Of a stretch of DNA of 64,000 nucleotides, positions 55,590 to 64,000 are shown piece after piece. Source of the stretch: Kwoniella bestiolae CBS 10118. Taxonomy: Eukaryota > Basidiomycota > Tremellomycetes > Tremellales > Cryptococcaceae. A program made the position numbers and the translations under genes. How positions within the stretch are numbered: the first letter of the stretch is position 1; every line of letters starts with the position of its first letter. Where the stretch lies: positions 1,426,001 through 1,490,000 of the forward strand of contig NC_089248.1 in NCBI RefSeq assembly GCF_000512585.2, read 5' to 3'. The notes under the pieces are model-generated. The model worked only from the letters and a program-made list of their open reading frames with translations, did not search any database and was not told where the DNA came from.

Positions 55590-57670
55590 CTAATCCGAAT
55601 CAATCTCAATAACATCATCCTCCCCATCCTCCCCATCATCCCCATCAAACATAAAATCATCCTCATCCAACATCGTAGCATCTATAACCTCCTGCCTATT
55701 CCTCTCTTTCTCCTCTCTAACTTGGTTCGCACTCTTCTTCAACGTATTGCCATTACCAAGCCCCGCCCACGGATCAGGTTTCTCCTCTTTCACTTCTTCT
55801 TTCACCTTGGCCTCGGGTGGAGGGGATGGCACCTTGAAAGGTGATCGGGCGCCTTTGGGGGGTTGCACTTTCTTAGCTAATGTTTGACCATTACCTCCAA
55901 AAGGTTGTAATCCCCCGTCTGGTTCGGTGTCGGCGGTAGGTTTGGGAGCTTTGGAAGGATCGAATGGGATGTATTTGAATCCGAAGAAGAATTTGCCTTC
56001 TGGTAGGACTAACGCGGCAGGGATCTTACGTCCGTCGTCTGCCAGTGATTCGGGGGTGATTATTCGTGGGCCGCTGTGATGAGATGTGGAGATTAGTACA
56101 TGTTTTGTAAGGGAGTGGAGGAGTGGCGATCAGGTCAAATAGATTAAGAGAGATGAGGCGTAATGTCAAGTAACCGTAAGTCACTCTCCTTAAAGAGGGT
56201 ATTTATAGTAGGGAGAAAGTCTCGAATGAAAGATACAGAGCGACGAAAAACAACACCCACTCATTCCTATTGATTTTACTACTCCCATCAACCTGCTCAA
56301 TCTTCTTTGCCAACCCCTTCCCCTTAACTTTCTTCCCATTCAGACTCTGTCCTACACCCGTAAAGCTTTCCGCGGGAGTAGCGTCCCCCGAGCGATTACT
56401 CAGACTCGTCCCTGGTCGACTGGACCCAGCAGAGGCCAAATGAGTCTCTGATAAGTCGATCTTGAGCTTATCGGCCATAGTGGGAATTGGAGCAGGAGCA
56501 GGTCGGGGAGGTTCGACGTATCCTACTGGAGTTGCAAAATCTACTTCCAAGTCTGTATCGATTACTGATATGCCTGGTGCGTTCTCGGGATAGGTCTCCA
56601 TGATGAGGAATTCGAAGGTGAGGGAGTTGTAGGTGATTTCGATGATGTCGCCTTTGGTTAGTACGGAGTAGAATCGGAGGGCTGATTCGAGGCTGTGACC
56701 AAGAGTAGAGTTAGTATGATAATGTAGTGTCCAAGTGACACAGAGGGTTGAAAAGCTGGATACATACACTGCCTTGGCATCAGAGACCTGCAGGAAGTCC
56801 GTCGACTGAGCTTGTATCTTGACCATCTTCCCTTTGGGCAATTTCGCTCCAGTCAATCGAATCGGATCTCCCTCAGTCAGATCAAGCGTTTTCATCATCT
56901 ATTAATCACACTTATATCAGCTTCGATCACATGATCCAAAATGGATGTCAGTGGAAATGAAGCTGATGGCCACTCACCCATGCTGGGAGATGCACGATCC
57001 CTTCCTCAGCTATGAACTCTAGAACACCCGCATGAGTCTGGTGGACTGTCGGATTACGCGGATTGCGAATTTGGAATGTCCAGGGAGCTTCGATGTCGAG
57101 AGCGGCTATAGCGTGACTTTAATATCAGCTTTTGTTTGACCTTGGTCTTCTAGCTGAAAGCGGCTTATCACTCACATAACTTAGCCAGCGCGGAGGGAGG
57201 CATGATGACTATCCGTTTGATATCTGTCAGCTAGATCTGGACACAGAGAGCATATGAAGGGAATAGCTCACTCTTTCCACCATACATCAACTCAGGTCGC
57301 TCCCTCCCACCCATAACAGCGACAGAGTATGCTTTGTAGTACTCATCATACGCTCTATCCCCACCAACCGACTAAATCAGCTTCGTCCACGCGGCAATGC
57401 TATATAAACATAGAGGATGAAGTGTGGGTTGGGAATCACTTACGAAGGTGGTGGTGCCCTATACGTGTACCTCCCCATCCCTCCCATGAGCTGGTTCAAT
57501 ATCGCACTGGGTCCCCCTACGCCCATACCCATACCTCCTCCAGCTATGTTCCGTCCGAGGGCAGGCGGCGCAGCGTAATCGTATTCCTCTATTCAAGTTG
57601 GTCGTCAGTAGGTGGCAAAGAGTGGTAGGAGGGAGGACTTACCATCTGAATCGTCATATCCGTGGTTCAT
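55590..57670 (-). CDS. UFD1: Ubiquitin fusion degradation protein 1 (Cdc48/p97 cofactor)
   Basis: The model has eight exons, complement(55590..56073, 56261..56692, 56768..56898, 56978..57105, 57176..57208, 57272..57354, 57444..57588, 57643..57670), giving 487 aa. The UFD1 domain reads YDEYYKAYSVAVMGGRERP, YGGKIIMPPSALAKL, THAGVLEFIAEEGIVHLPAW, ALRFYSVLTKGDIIEI and TDLEVDFATPVGYVEP in the correct order. Some of these are built across introns. The longer C-terminal region includes FFFGFKYIPFDPSKAP and SPFKVPSPPPE, where Npl4- and Cdc48-binding segments lie in the family. It ends very acidic (EDDVIEIDSD). UFD1-NPL4 delivers ubiquitinated substrates to Cdc48, including in ERAD. The exon 3 acceptor (GATAG at 57355) skips a closer TAG that breaks the frame. 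The Gly/Met-rich N-terminal extension (GGGMGMGVGG) is a local feature. Confidence 0.95.
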
Positions 57671-58109
57671 CTTGCTTACCTGTCTTTTTCAGTGTCTGGT
57701 AGAAGTCTACTGGAGAAAGGGATGTGCTGGGGGTATCACAATGGAAAAAGATGAATGAATGGTGAATGGTGGATGTAGGTTTATGGATGTCAGATATACG
57801 ATGTGTACGAGCTTAGTTGTCGTTGTGACGATGATGTGTCACGTGACTGACGTCAGCACTAGCACTAGACGCGTGCCACGTTGTTTGGTAGTGCTGCTGT
57901 TTGTCTCTTTGTTGATGACGATGAGAATGAGGATGAGGATGAGAGAGGTCTTATTGTCAGACGAGGACAACGTGATATCCATACAACATAGACATACCAC
58001 ATCAACACGACGAGATAGGGGTGAGGATTACAGAAGTAGCCAGATATCGATCATCATCAGCTGTCTCCAACCCACAAAGTGACCTAGGGCTGGAGGTACA
58101 AACGTCGAA
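57671..58109. promoter_or_regulatory. Shared divergent promoter, UFD1 / TLG2
   Basis: About 440 nt lie between the two starts. A GATGACGATGAGAATGAGGATGAGGATGAG run (57914-57943) is a short imperfect GATGAG-type repeat. TGACGTCA at 57849-57856 is a perfect CRE/ATF-type palindrome lying inside CACGTGACTGACGTCAGC, which also contains the E-box CACGTG (57841-57846). Confidence 0.55.
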
Positions 58110-59861
58110 ATGTCAAACCCCTATCTCCCCAACTCCCCCTCCTCGTCCAATACCAACCAATTCTACAACCCCTACTCCTCATCCTCGTCCTCCCTTCCAT
58201 CCTCCAGCAACGCAAGATACGACCAACCAATCACACGATCCAGGACATTATTCTATCTCTCAGTGAGGGATTCGTCGACCACGTATTCTAGTAGGGTTAG
58301 GAAATCGAATAGGCAGTATGGCGATACGGTTGATATAGGGGATGATGAGGAGCAGATTGGGTTGATGGGGAGCTCTTCAGGGGGAAAGGGATTGCCTCCT
58401 AGATGGTTAGTATCTCCCTCCTATCACATCTGCTTGTTTATGTTTGGATGATGACCAGGGAGTCATTTAAGCTGATATGATTCACGGTGTAGGGTGGATA
58501 TGAGCGATGAAGTTGATGAGATCCTCTCGAGAGCAAAGACAAAGAGTCAGTTCAAGTTTGGGTATATCTCGCGATGGGTTGTATAGCTGATAGATCGTAA
58601 TGGTAGTCTCATCACTGGACAAGCTACACGCCAAACACGTCTTACCTGGTTTCACAGATAGGACAGCAGAGGAGAGGGAGATTGAACGACAAACAGCGGA
58701 TATAACCAGGGTGAGCGGTTCTGTTTCTCCCATCGTTTCGTGGATTTTACTGATCTCCAGATGTGTGCCGTAGGACTTCCGAAGATGTACTTCCCTTATT
58801 TCATCTGTCAACCCCGGACCGAGAGCTCAGAGAGTGGAAATCATGACTGCCAAGAATGTTCAACGGGGCCTCGCACAGAAAGTACAAGAGTTATCGGGGG
58901 TGTTCAGGAAGAAGCAGCGAGTGTATATGCAAAGTGAGCTCGATCTCTTTCCTATGGCTGGACTATGTGAGCTGATGATTTCCCATGCGGTGGGGTTATA
59001 GAACTGCAAGGCCAGGCTATCAAGAATAAAGATCTGATGGTAGCTTCTGGAGCTATAACGCTGAGGGGGACTGATCTGCTAGATGAGCTGGAAGAGGATG
59101 AACAAGCTGTGAGTTAACCAAAACCTCTCGAGGCTGTTCAAGAGGTGTTAGCTCATATCGCTCTGATGTATTGATAGACGCAAAATCAACTTCAGTCTCA
59201 ATCCCAATCCACCTCAGCGATCGATATAGATATCCAACAACGTACCAATGAAATCACCCAGATCGCCTCGTCCATTTCTGAGCTAGCAGACCTGTTCAGG
59301 GATCTGGGTAACCTCGTGGTTGAGCAGGGGACGGTGCTGGACAGTGTGGAGTATAATGTCCAGATGACTGCTAGGGAGTTGAAAGGTGCTGAGGAGGAGT
59401 TGAAGGTTGCTCAGAGGTTAGTAGAGCTTTCTCTGCCCTCCTACAGCCCAATGAGTACACATTGTGTGCTTTCACTCTCCTTGTAGGGTTGATCAGTACA
59501 AGGGGCTGATGTTATTTTGGATGATGGCAGGTATCAAGCCAACACTGGCCGACGCAAATGCATCTTATTCTTGGTACTCTGCATTATAGGTCTGATCATC
59601 ATTCTAATCTACAAACCACGTTCCCACTCCTCCACACCTATACCTACCGAATCGTCCCTTCCTGTCGAACTACCGCTCAGCTCTAGTATCATAGATGATT
59701 ATCTCGATATTGGCACGAGTATGGAGATAACGCCGTCGTATAAATCAGTACTATACGCTACGCCCACAACCACAGAGGAGACACCTTCGTCCAGACCTCA
59801 TCGACCTATGCCTAAACCACCTCCATTGTTCACTCCTGTTGATGAGGTTGCTGATTGGTAG
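58110..59861 (+). CDS. TLG2: Syntaxin-16-type t-SNARE Tlg2
   Basis: The model has eight exons: 58110..58405, 58493..58545, 58607..58710, 58774..58933, 59002..59108, 59178..59416, 59487..59495 and 59531..59861, giving 432 aa. N-terminal RTLFYLSVRDSS resembles the short Vps45-binding start of this family. Habc-type helices include KLHAKHVLPGFTDRTAEERE and VQRGLAQKVQELSGVFRKKQ. The SNARE motif (RTNEITQIASSISELADLFR then LGNLVVEQGTVLDSVEYNV) has Gln at the zero-layer position. A membrane anchor ILFLVLCIIGLIIILIY follows. About 80 lumenal residues come after the anchor, as in fungal Tlg2. It acts in endosome-to-TGN fusion with Vps45. Exon 7 is a 9-nt microexon and the intron after it is only 35 nt; both are needed to join the SNARE motif to the anchor. 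Confidence 0.9.
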
Positions 59862-60371
59862 GGTAGGGAAGGGAAGGGAACGATGTGTTGTATATGGATA
59901 TGGAAGGAGGATATATGCATTACTATTGTATATCGTACGTCGATTTGGTCAGGTTGCGTCATCAAGATGACAAATTGACAAAGGAAGGAAGGAAGGTGGG
60001 TGGTCTGTGCGTTGATCAAATTGAGATCGAGGGTGACTGTGTTAGTTATATCAAAGGTATATAAAAGTGGATAAATCAGATATACGCGATTGATTTCATT
60101 CTTCAACTTGAATCTCATTATTTCATTCTTCTTCTTCTTCTTCTTCTTTCTCTTCTCTCTCTCTCTTCTTACTTATCGCATCATATAAAGTAACTCTCAT
60201 CACAACACACCACTCTGCGTATATACACCCTACGCTCTTTTTGAAAAGGTCTTTCATAGACCTTTTTGAGGAGTATCTTCATTGTGTAGTCACTTCCTGT
60301 ATATTACACCACCCGTTCTTCCCTCTCTTTCCCCCCTCATCGGGAAAAGAGTATCCCTATACATACCTATC
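59862..60371. other. Intergenic with CT-rich tract upstream of the RRM gene
   Basis: This holds the TLG2 3' UTR (with a GGGAAGGGAAGGGAA run just after the stop and GGAAGGAAGGAAGG near 59981) and the promoter/leader of the RRM gene. A long pyrimidine tract precedes the start by about 200 nt. Confidence 0.5.
60126..60170. repeat. (TTC)n / (CT)n microsatellite
   Basis: Seven TTC units run from about 60126, followed by a TTTCTCTT spacer and CT repeats to 60170. Pyrimidine tracts of this kind often sit in fungal core promoters ahead of the transcription start. Confidence 0.85.
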
Positions 60372-62455
60372 ATGTCTACATCCACTACTAACACCCATCC
60401 CGACGATACCCCTTTACCTTCCCCTCATCCTACTTCTTCTGATACTCGATCAGTCACTAATACCAAAGAGGAAGAGGGTGACAAGGTACAAGACCAAGAA
60501 GAAACCCCTAGGAAACCTGAGCATGAACTGAGGATTTATGGGTTGAACCCTGCTGGTAAGCTTACTCCTTATTCCTCAGCTTGATGGCGGAAGGTAGCTA
60601 ACGTTTTCATTCTTCAGTGACAGCCGAGAATCTTATCAACCTCTTCTCAACTACTAGTGAGTCTCTTCGCTACTCAAGCACACCCTTCTCGCATGGCACA
60701 CCTTTCTTCGGCGCAATTCGAACATTCATCTCTTGGCCAAGTCATACTAAAGCTCGTTCCTCTTCCGCAGCTCGAGTCCTAGGTGTCCTTCTCCACCCTC
60801 AATCCACCTCCTCAACTACCCTTCAATGGGCCCAACTCTGGGTAGGATCTCAAGCAGAAGTAGAAAGATGTATGGATCTCAAGCAACACCTCGCTCCGAG
60901 TGGAATGTGCGTGAGAAGCCAAAGACCTACATTTGTCCCGAAATATATTGCGCTGACGAGATACCATAGCACACTCTCCAAAGCACCTTCCTCAGCTCCC
61001 CCTCCCACCAACCAAGGTCTCATGACTCCTGAGCTTAGCAATCCTAATCTCGCTATCGATATTCGAGCTCCACCTACTCCACCGTCCCTCTCAAGGGGTT
61101 TACGACCTGAAGTCACTGGGCTGGGATACAGACATATCGATCCTCAAGGCCCACTCCCGAGAAACCTCTATGTAATGGGCTTACCACTTGATCTGACCCA
61201 GTGAGTATTGTCAGCTCAATCGCAATCTGAGAGTCAAGAGCTGATCTCTTTGGCGAACCTAGAATGCAGTTCAAATCCCTTTTCTCGCAATTTGGTATGG
61301 TCGAGCATTCTACTTTACTTTCACAGCTTGATGGTATGGGTAGAAGAAGGTGAATCGTCAGCTCATCTCTCAGAATGTCGCGAGCTGACTTCGTGCAATC
61401 CAGAGGGTTCATCCTCATGTCGACCCACAGAGAAGCGGTCGAAGCTATGCATAACATGAATGGGACTTGGCTTGAGTGAGTTCGATATCTGCGAAGCACG
61501 CGCCACTGACACCTGATGTCAGGGGCTTCAAGATAGATATTTCTTGGGCACTTGTGCAAAGGGACTCGAAGAATTTCGGATCAAGTGGGTTCTTCTACTT
61601 GCATTCCAAGCTGACTGGCAGGTGTTTTTGGTAATTTGCCCAACCGAGTTATCCATCCACCTTCCGTACCTACCAGACGAGAATTAACGGACGAATGCGC
61701 TGTTCTAGTTGAGAACTTGGTGAGTGCCTTCACCTCGTAAGATACTTAGCTCATGACATGATCTGCTTTGTACGGCACAGGACTCCTCGTACTTCCCTAA
61801 CGCCGGTGTCGTCAGAGAGATCTTTAGCACCTTCGGTCCTGTTCAACGAGTCACGATCGTTTCGGTCACACCATTTCAAGCAGTTATCTACTTCGAGCAT
61901 GAAGTATCAGCAATTGCGTTGATCAATGCGAATGGTCTTTCTCTTGGTGGTCGACCGGTGATCACTCGCAAATATGTCAAACCTTCTTTCCCGGCTCTTT
62001 CCTCCAGTCGAGGACTATCCGCGCCTGGAAGACTCACCTTCGATCCCTTCGGTACCGATATTACTGACCGACTGTCGAATCTACAAATCTCTGGCTCGAA
62101 TGGGTCGTTCTCTCCGACTTCGCTCAACGCCAATTCCGCACCATTCGTTCCTTTACCTTACAATAATGCTCGATGGTTATCCTCGTCCGGCAACGGTCAT
62201 CAAGGAACATCTCAAATGGAAAGTCCCACAATGGTGGATGATGAGTCACCCGAGAGTGTCAGTCTCAGTAATAGTCATTCCGAAAGTACCAGAAATTCCG
62301 GTTCGACCGCTACCACCGGTGGGTCTTTCGGGCCCAAGACTCAAAAGGAAAATATCACCCCAATCGGTCAACACCCCCATGCTTGGCCTTTGCCTTCGGA
62401 AAGTACTTCGGCCTATGCTCCAGCTAAATCACGCTGGACTAGTGCTCCGAAGTAG
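60372..62455 (+). CDS. Multi-RRM RNA-binding protein, unknown target (542 aa)
   Basis: The model has eight exons: 60372..60555, 60618..60656, 60771..61200, 61263..61333, 61406..61475, 61523..61584, 61622..61719 and 61781..62455, with phases closed. Three RRM-like units are visible. The first is ELRIYGLNPAVTAENLINLF. The second is RNLYVMGLPLDLTQMQFKSL with QFGMVEHSTLL, HNMNGTWLEGFKIDISW. The third is CAVLVENLDSSYFP with REIFSTFGPVQRVTIVS and AVIYFEHEVSAIAL. The RNP1 aromatic residues are only partly kept, so the first unit may not bind RNA. The C-terminal 150 residues are Ser/Asn/Pro-rich and disordered, with a TLF-free tail ending SRWTSAPK. Splicing, mRNA export or translation roles are all possible. 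I do not recognise a specific orthologue. The exon 5 acceptor (CAGAG) is set by frame. Confidence 0.72.
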
Positions 62456-63285
62456 TGTGAGTAGTTATCTCCTTCATCAGTTCGTATGTTCAGAACTGAC
62501 TGCCTATGTTTAAGCAGACATCAATCTTGCTTTCACCTTGACCCTTGGAATATCTTCGGTGCTTCTTCTAACGTACTTCTGCAAGAATCCATCCCATCAC
62601 ACGATCTTCCAAGAGGTGCCCATACGGTTTGCAAGGTTATCCTACTTTTCTTCGGTGTGCGAACAACACTCGACTCCTGTAGATATCTCCCGTCATCATG
62701 GTGACATCAACATACCCAGCATTTGTGGATCTCGATTCAACTGTCCTTGTCCGGTTCAATTCATCCATCAATTCTCTCTCACATCGATTTTGGCGATACC
62801 TCAAACTCTTTGTCTCTTTGCGACACCTACCTCCTTATTCGATTTTGGCCTATCCCTTTCCATTGTTCTTCTGCGATTACCTCCATAACTCTTTCGATGT
62901 ACTATACATTGCCTTCCTCATCTCGTTCTTTCCTGCACCTGTGCTATACGTCGTCCATCCTTACTCGTTCTCCCGTCGTGTTCCTGCTTTATATTGTTAA
63001 TCGATGTGCATACGTTGTATTTTCATCGACCATTCTATACGATTGTGCAATACCTTCTATTTCATTCATTCTCACACATATGTCAAGTTGTATAAAGATA
63101 TCATCACATCAATCATGCATCAAATATGAAGCGATATGAAAGGGTATGGGTTGTTTGTGAAGTGTATGTAAATGGTGAGATGGCGAAGTGCTATGTGTGG
63201 ATCAACATGACTATTCCGCTAGAGTATCCTTACTGACGCTCGACAAGTAGGAATTGGAAAATGATCAGGAGGTGAGGAAATGTAT
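62456..63285. other. Convergent intergenic spacer
   Basis: About 830 nt, T/C-rich on the plus strand and so probably a long 3' UTR of the RRM gene. The overlapping frames at 62538-63139 are hydrophobic by virtue of the TTC/CTT richness and have no start context or splice logic. No gene was called. Confidence 0.45.
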
Positions 63286-64000
63286 CTATCGACCAAACTA
63301 CGTTACAATATGTCATATCAGCAAACACCGATCGCACCAAGTCTCGACAACACAGAAAGAAAGGACTCACCAATCTCTCACTAACCCATCCTCCCCAACC
63401 ATTCTTCTGTTCCTCCTCAGTATCATCCCAATTATACTCGTTTCCCCCACCCCCTCCATTAGCATTAACAACTTTCTTAACAGGTGCCGCTCGAGGCTTG
63501 ACGATCGACTTCCCCTCCTGAACTCTTATTGGTGTTCCCACTCCTGAGCTAGTCATCTGCCCCTGTCCCTGACCTGGAGATTGGGTAAATCCATTCTGGC
63601 TAGATTCATTAACAACCTTAAACCCTATCATATATTTCCCTTGGAGGATATCACCATGTCGACGTAATGCGTAAGAAGCAGAGACGGGATTGGAGTATTG
63701 GACGATGTACCAATTACTTCCTTCTGGTCCTGGCGCAAAAGAGGTGATGGGACCGAATTGGGATAGGTAGGGTTGGAGGGAGGATAGGATGGGGAGGGGG
63801 GGACCGAATATGTGGAGGGAGGTTGTGCTTTGGTTTGGAAGTAGGGTTGAGGGGATTGGGAGGCTGTGTAGGTGGGGGGGATGTTAGCTCTGATCAATTT
63901 CATGTTATGGGTAGGGAGGTGGACATCAGAACGAGATGAGGGGATATAGCTCTCGATATTTGTTCTTTACTATCAAGATCAAGTTCGCCTCTTCACAGGG
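63286..64000 (-). CDS. NUP53: Nucleoporin NUP35/NUP53 (MPPN domain), C-terminal part
   Basis: The gene enters from the right edge on the minus strand. I can place complement(63286..63297, 63371..63863); the upstream exon(s) beyond 63864 are unresolved. The large exon holds an RRM-like MPPN domain: TTSLHIFGPPLPILSSLQPY, LSQFGPITSFAPGPEG, NWYIVQYSNPVSASYALRR and HGDILQGKYMIGFKVV. This is the NUP35/Nup53 arrangement, in which the domain dimerises rather than binding RNA. The tail ends NGWGGWVSERLFGR, made by a final 12-nt exon. This fits the amphipathic C-terminal membrane-binding helix of Nup53. The protein links the inner ring of the nuclear pore to the membrane. The symbol follows yeast naming. 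Confidence 0.75.

Noticed and set aside
62538..63139. Overlapping hydrophobic open frames after the RRM gene
   Set aside because: Three overlapping frames are hydrophobic only because the DNA is TTC/CTT-rich. It fits a 3' UTR better.
1..64000. Secondary-metabolite cluster, CRISPR, tRNA/rRNA genes or intact transposon
   Set aside because: I looked for core enzymes, spaced repeats, tRNA A/B boxes and transposase/reverse-transcriptase motifs on both strands. I saw none I could support; short RNA genes could still be missed by eye.

Overview
The window reads as nuclear DNA of a basidiomycete yeast. Genes carry many short introns (35-400 nt) with GTGAGT/GTAAGT-type donors, CTGAC/CTAAC-like branch sites and TAG/CAG acceptors. 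Every recognisable product is eukaryotic and fungal. The overall style (4-14 exons per gene, microexons, protein families) fits Tremellomycetes (Cryptococcus/Kwoniella-like). That placement is an impression from reading, not a database result. All gene models were spliced by hand and accepted only where exon phases add up. I found no rRNA, tRNA, CRISPR array or intact transposon.

1-8.2 kb: the 3' end of a mitochondrial adrenodoxin/ferredoxin reductase (ARH1 type), two tandem paralogues of an unknown small protein, and an 11-exon secreted GH115 alpha-glucuronidase. 8.6-13.4 kb: SRP14, an aldo-keto reductase and a D-2-hydroxyacid dehydrogenase. The last two are convergent, and each has a mitochondrial-looking leader followed by an internal methionine. 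14.4-19.8 kb: an accessory-looking block holding five minus-strand copies of one cysteine/histidine domain at the C-terminus of otherwise dissimilar proteins. This is the best candidate for something undescribed.

20-33 kb: a dense housekeeping block. It holds ZUO1 (zuotin), SF3B6 (U2 snRNP p14), a HEI10/ZIP3-like RING protein, LSM1, RAP1 (BRCT plus Myb) and PEX12. 33.6-39 kb: two lineage-type proteins of unknown function, one of them 1,123 aa. 40.5-43.8 kb: a 14-exon HPC2/ubinuclein subunit of the HIR histone chaperone. 44.2-52.8 kb: a cysteine-rich type I membrane protein, two small unknown proteins and an MFS transporter. 53.7-64 kb: URA3, UFD1, TLG2 (syntaxin-16 type), a multi-RRM protein and the C-terminal part of a NUP35/NUP53 nucleoporin.

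The genes are mostly independent. Loose themes are chromatin and telomere (RAP1, HPC2, the meiotic RING protein), RNA (SF3B6, LSM1, RRM protein, SRP14), and trafficking or proteostasis (ZUO1, UFD1, PEX12, TLG2). GH115 lies near two oxidoreductases and might share a uronic-acid theme, which is speculation.
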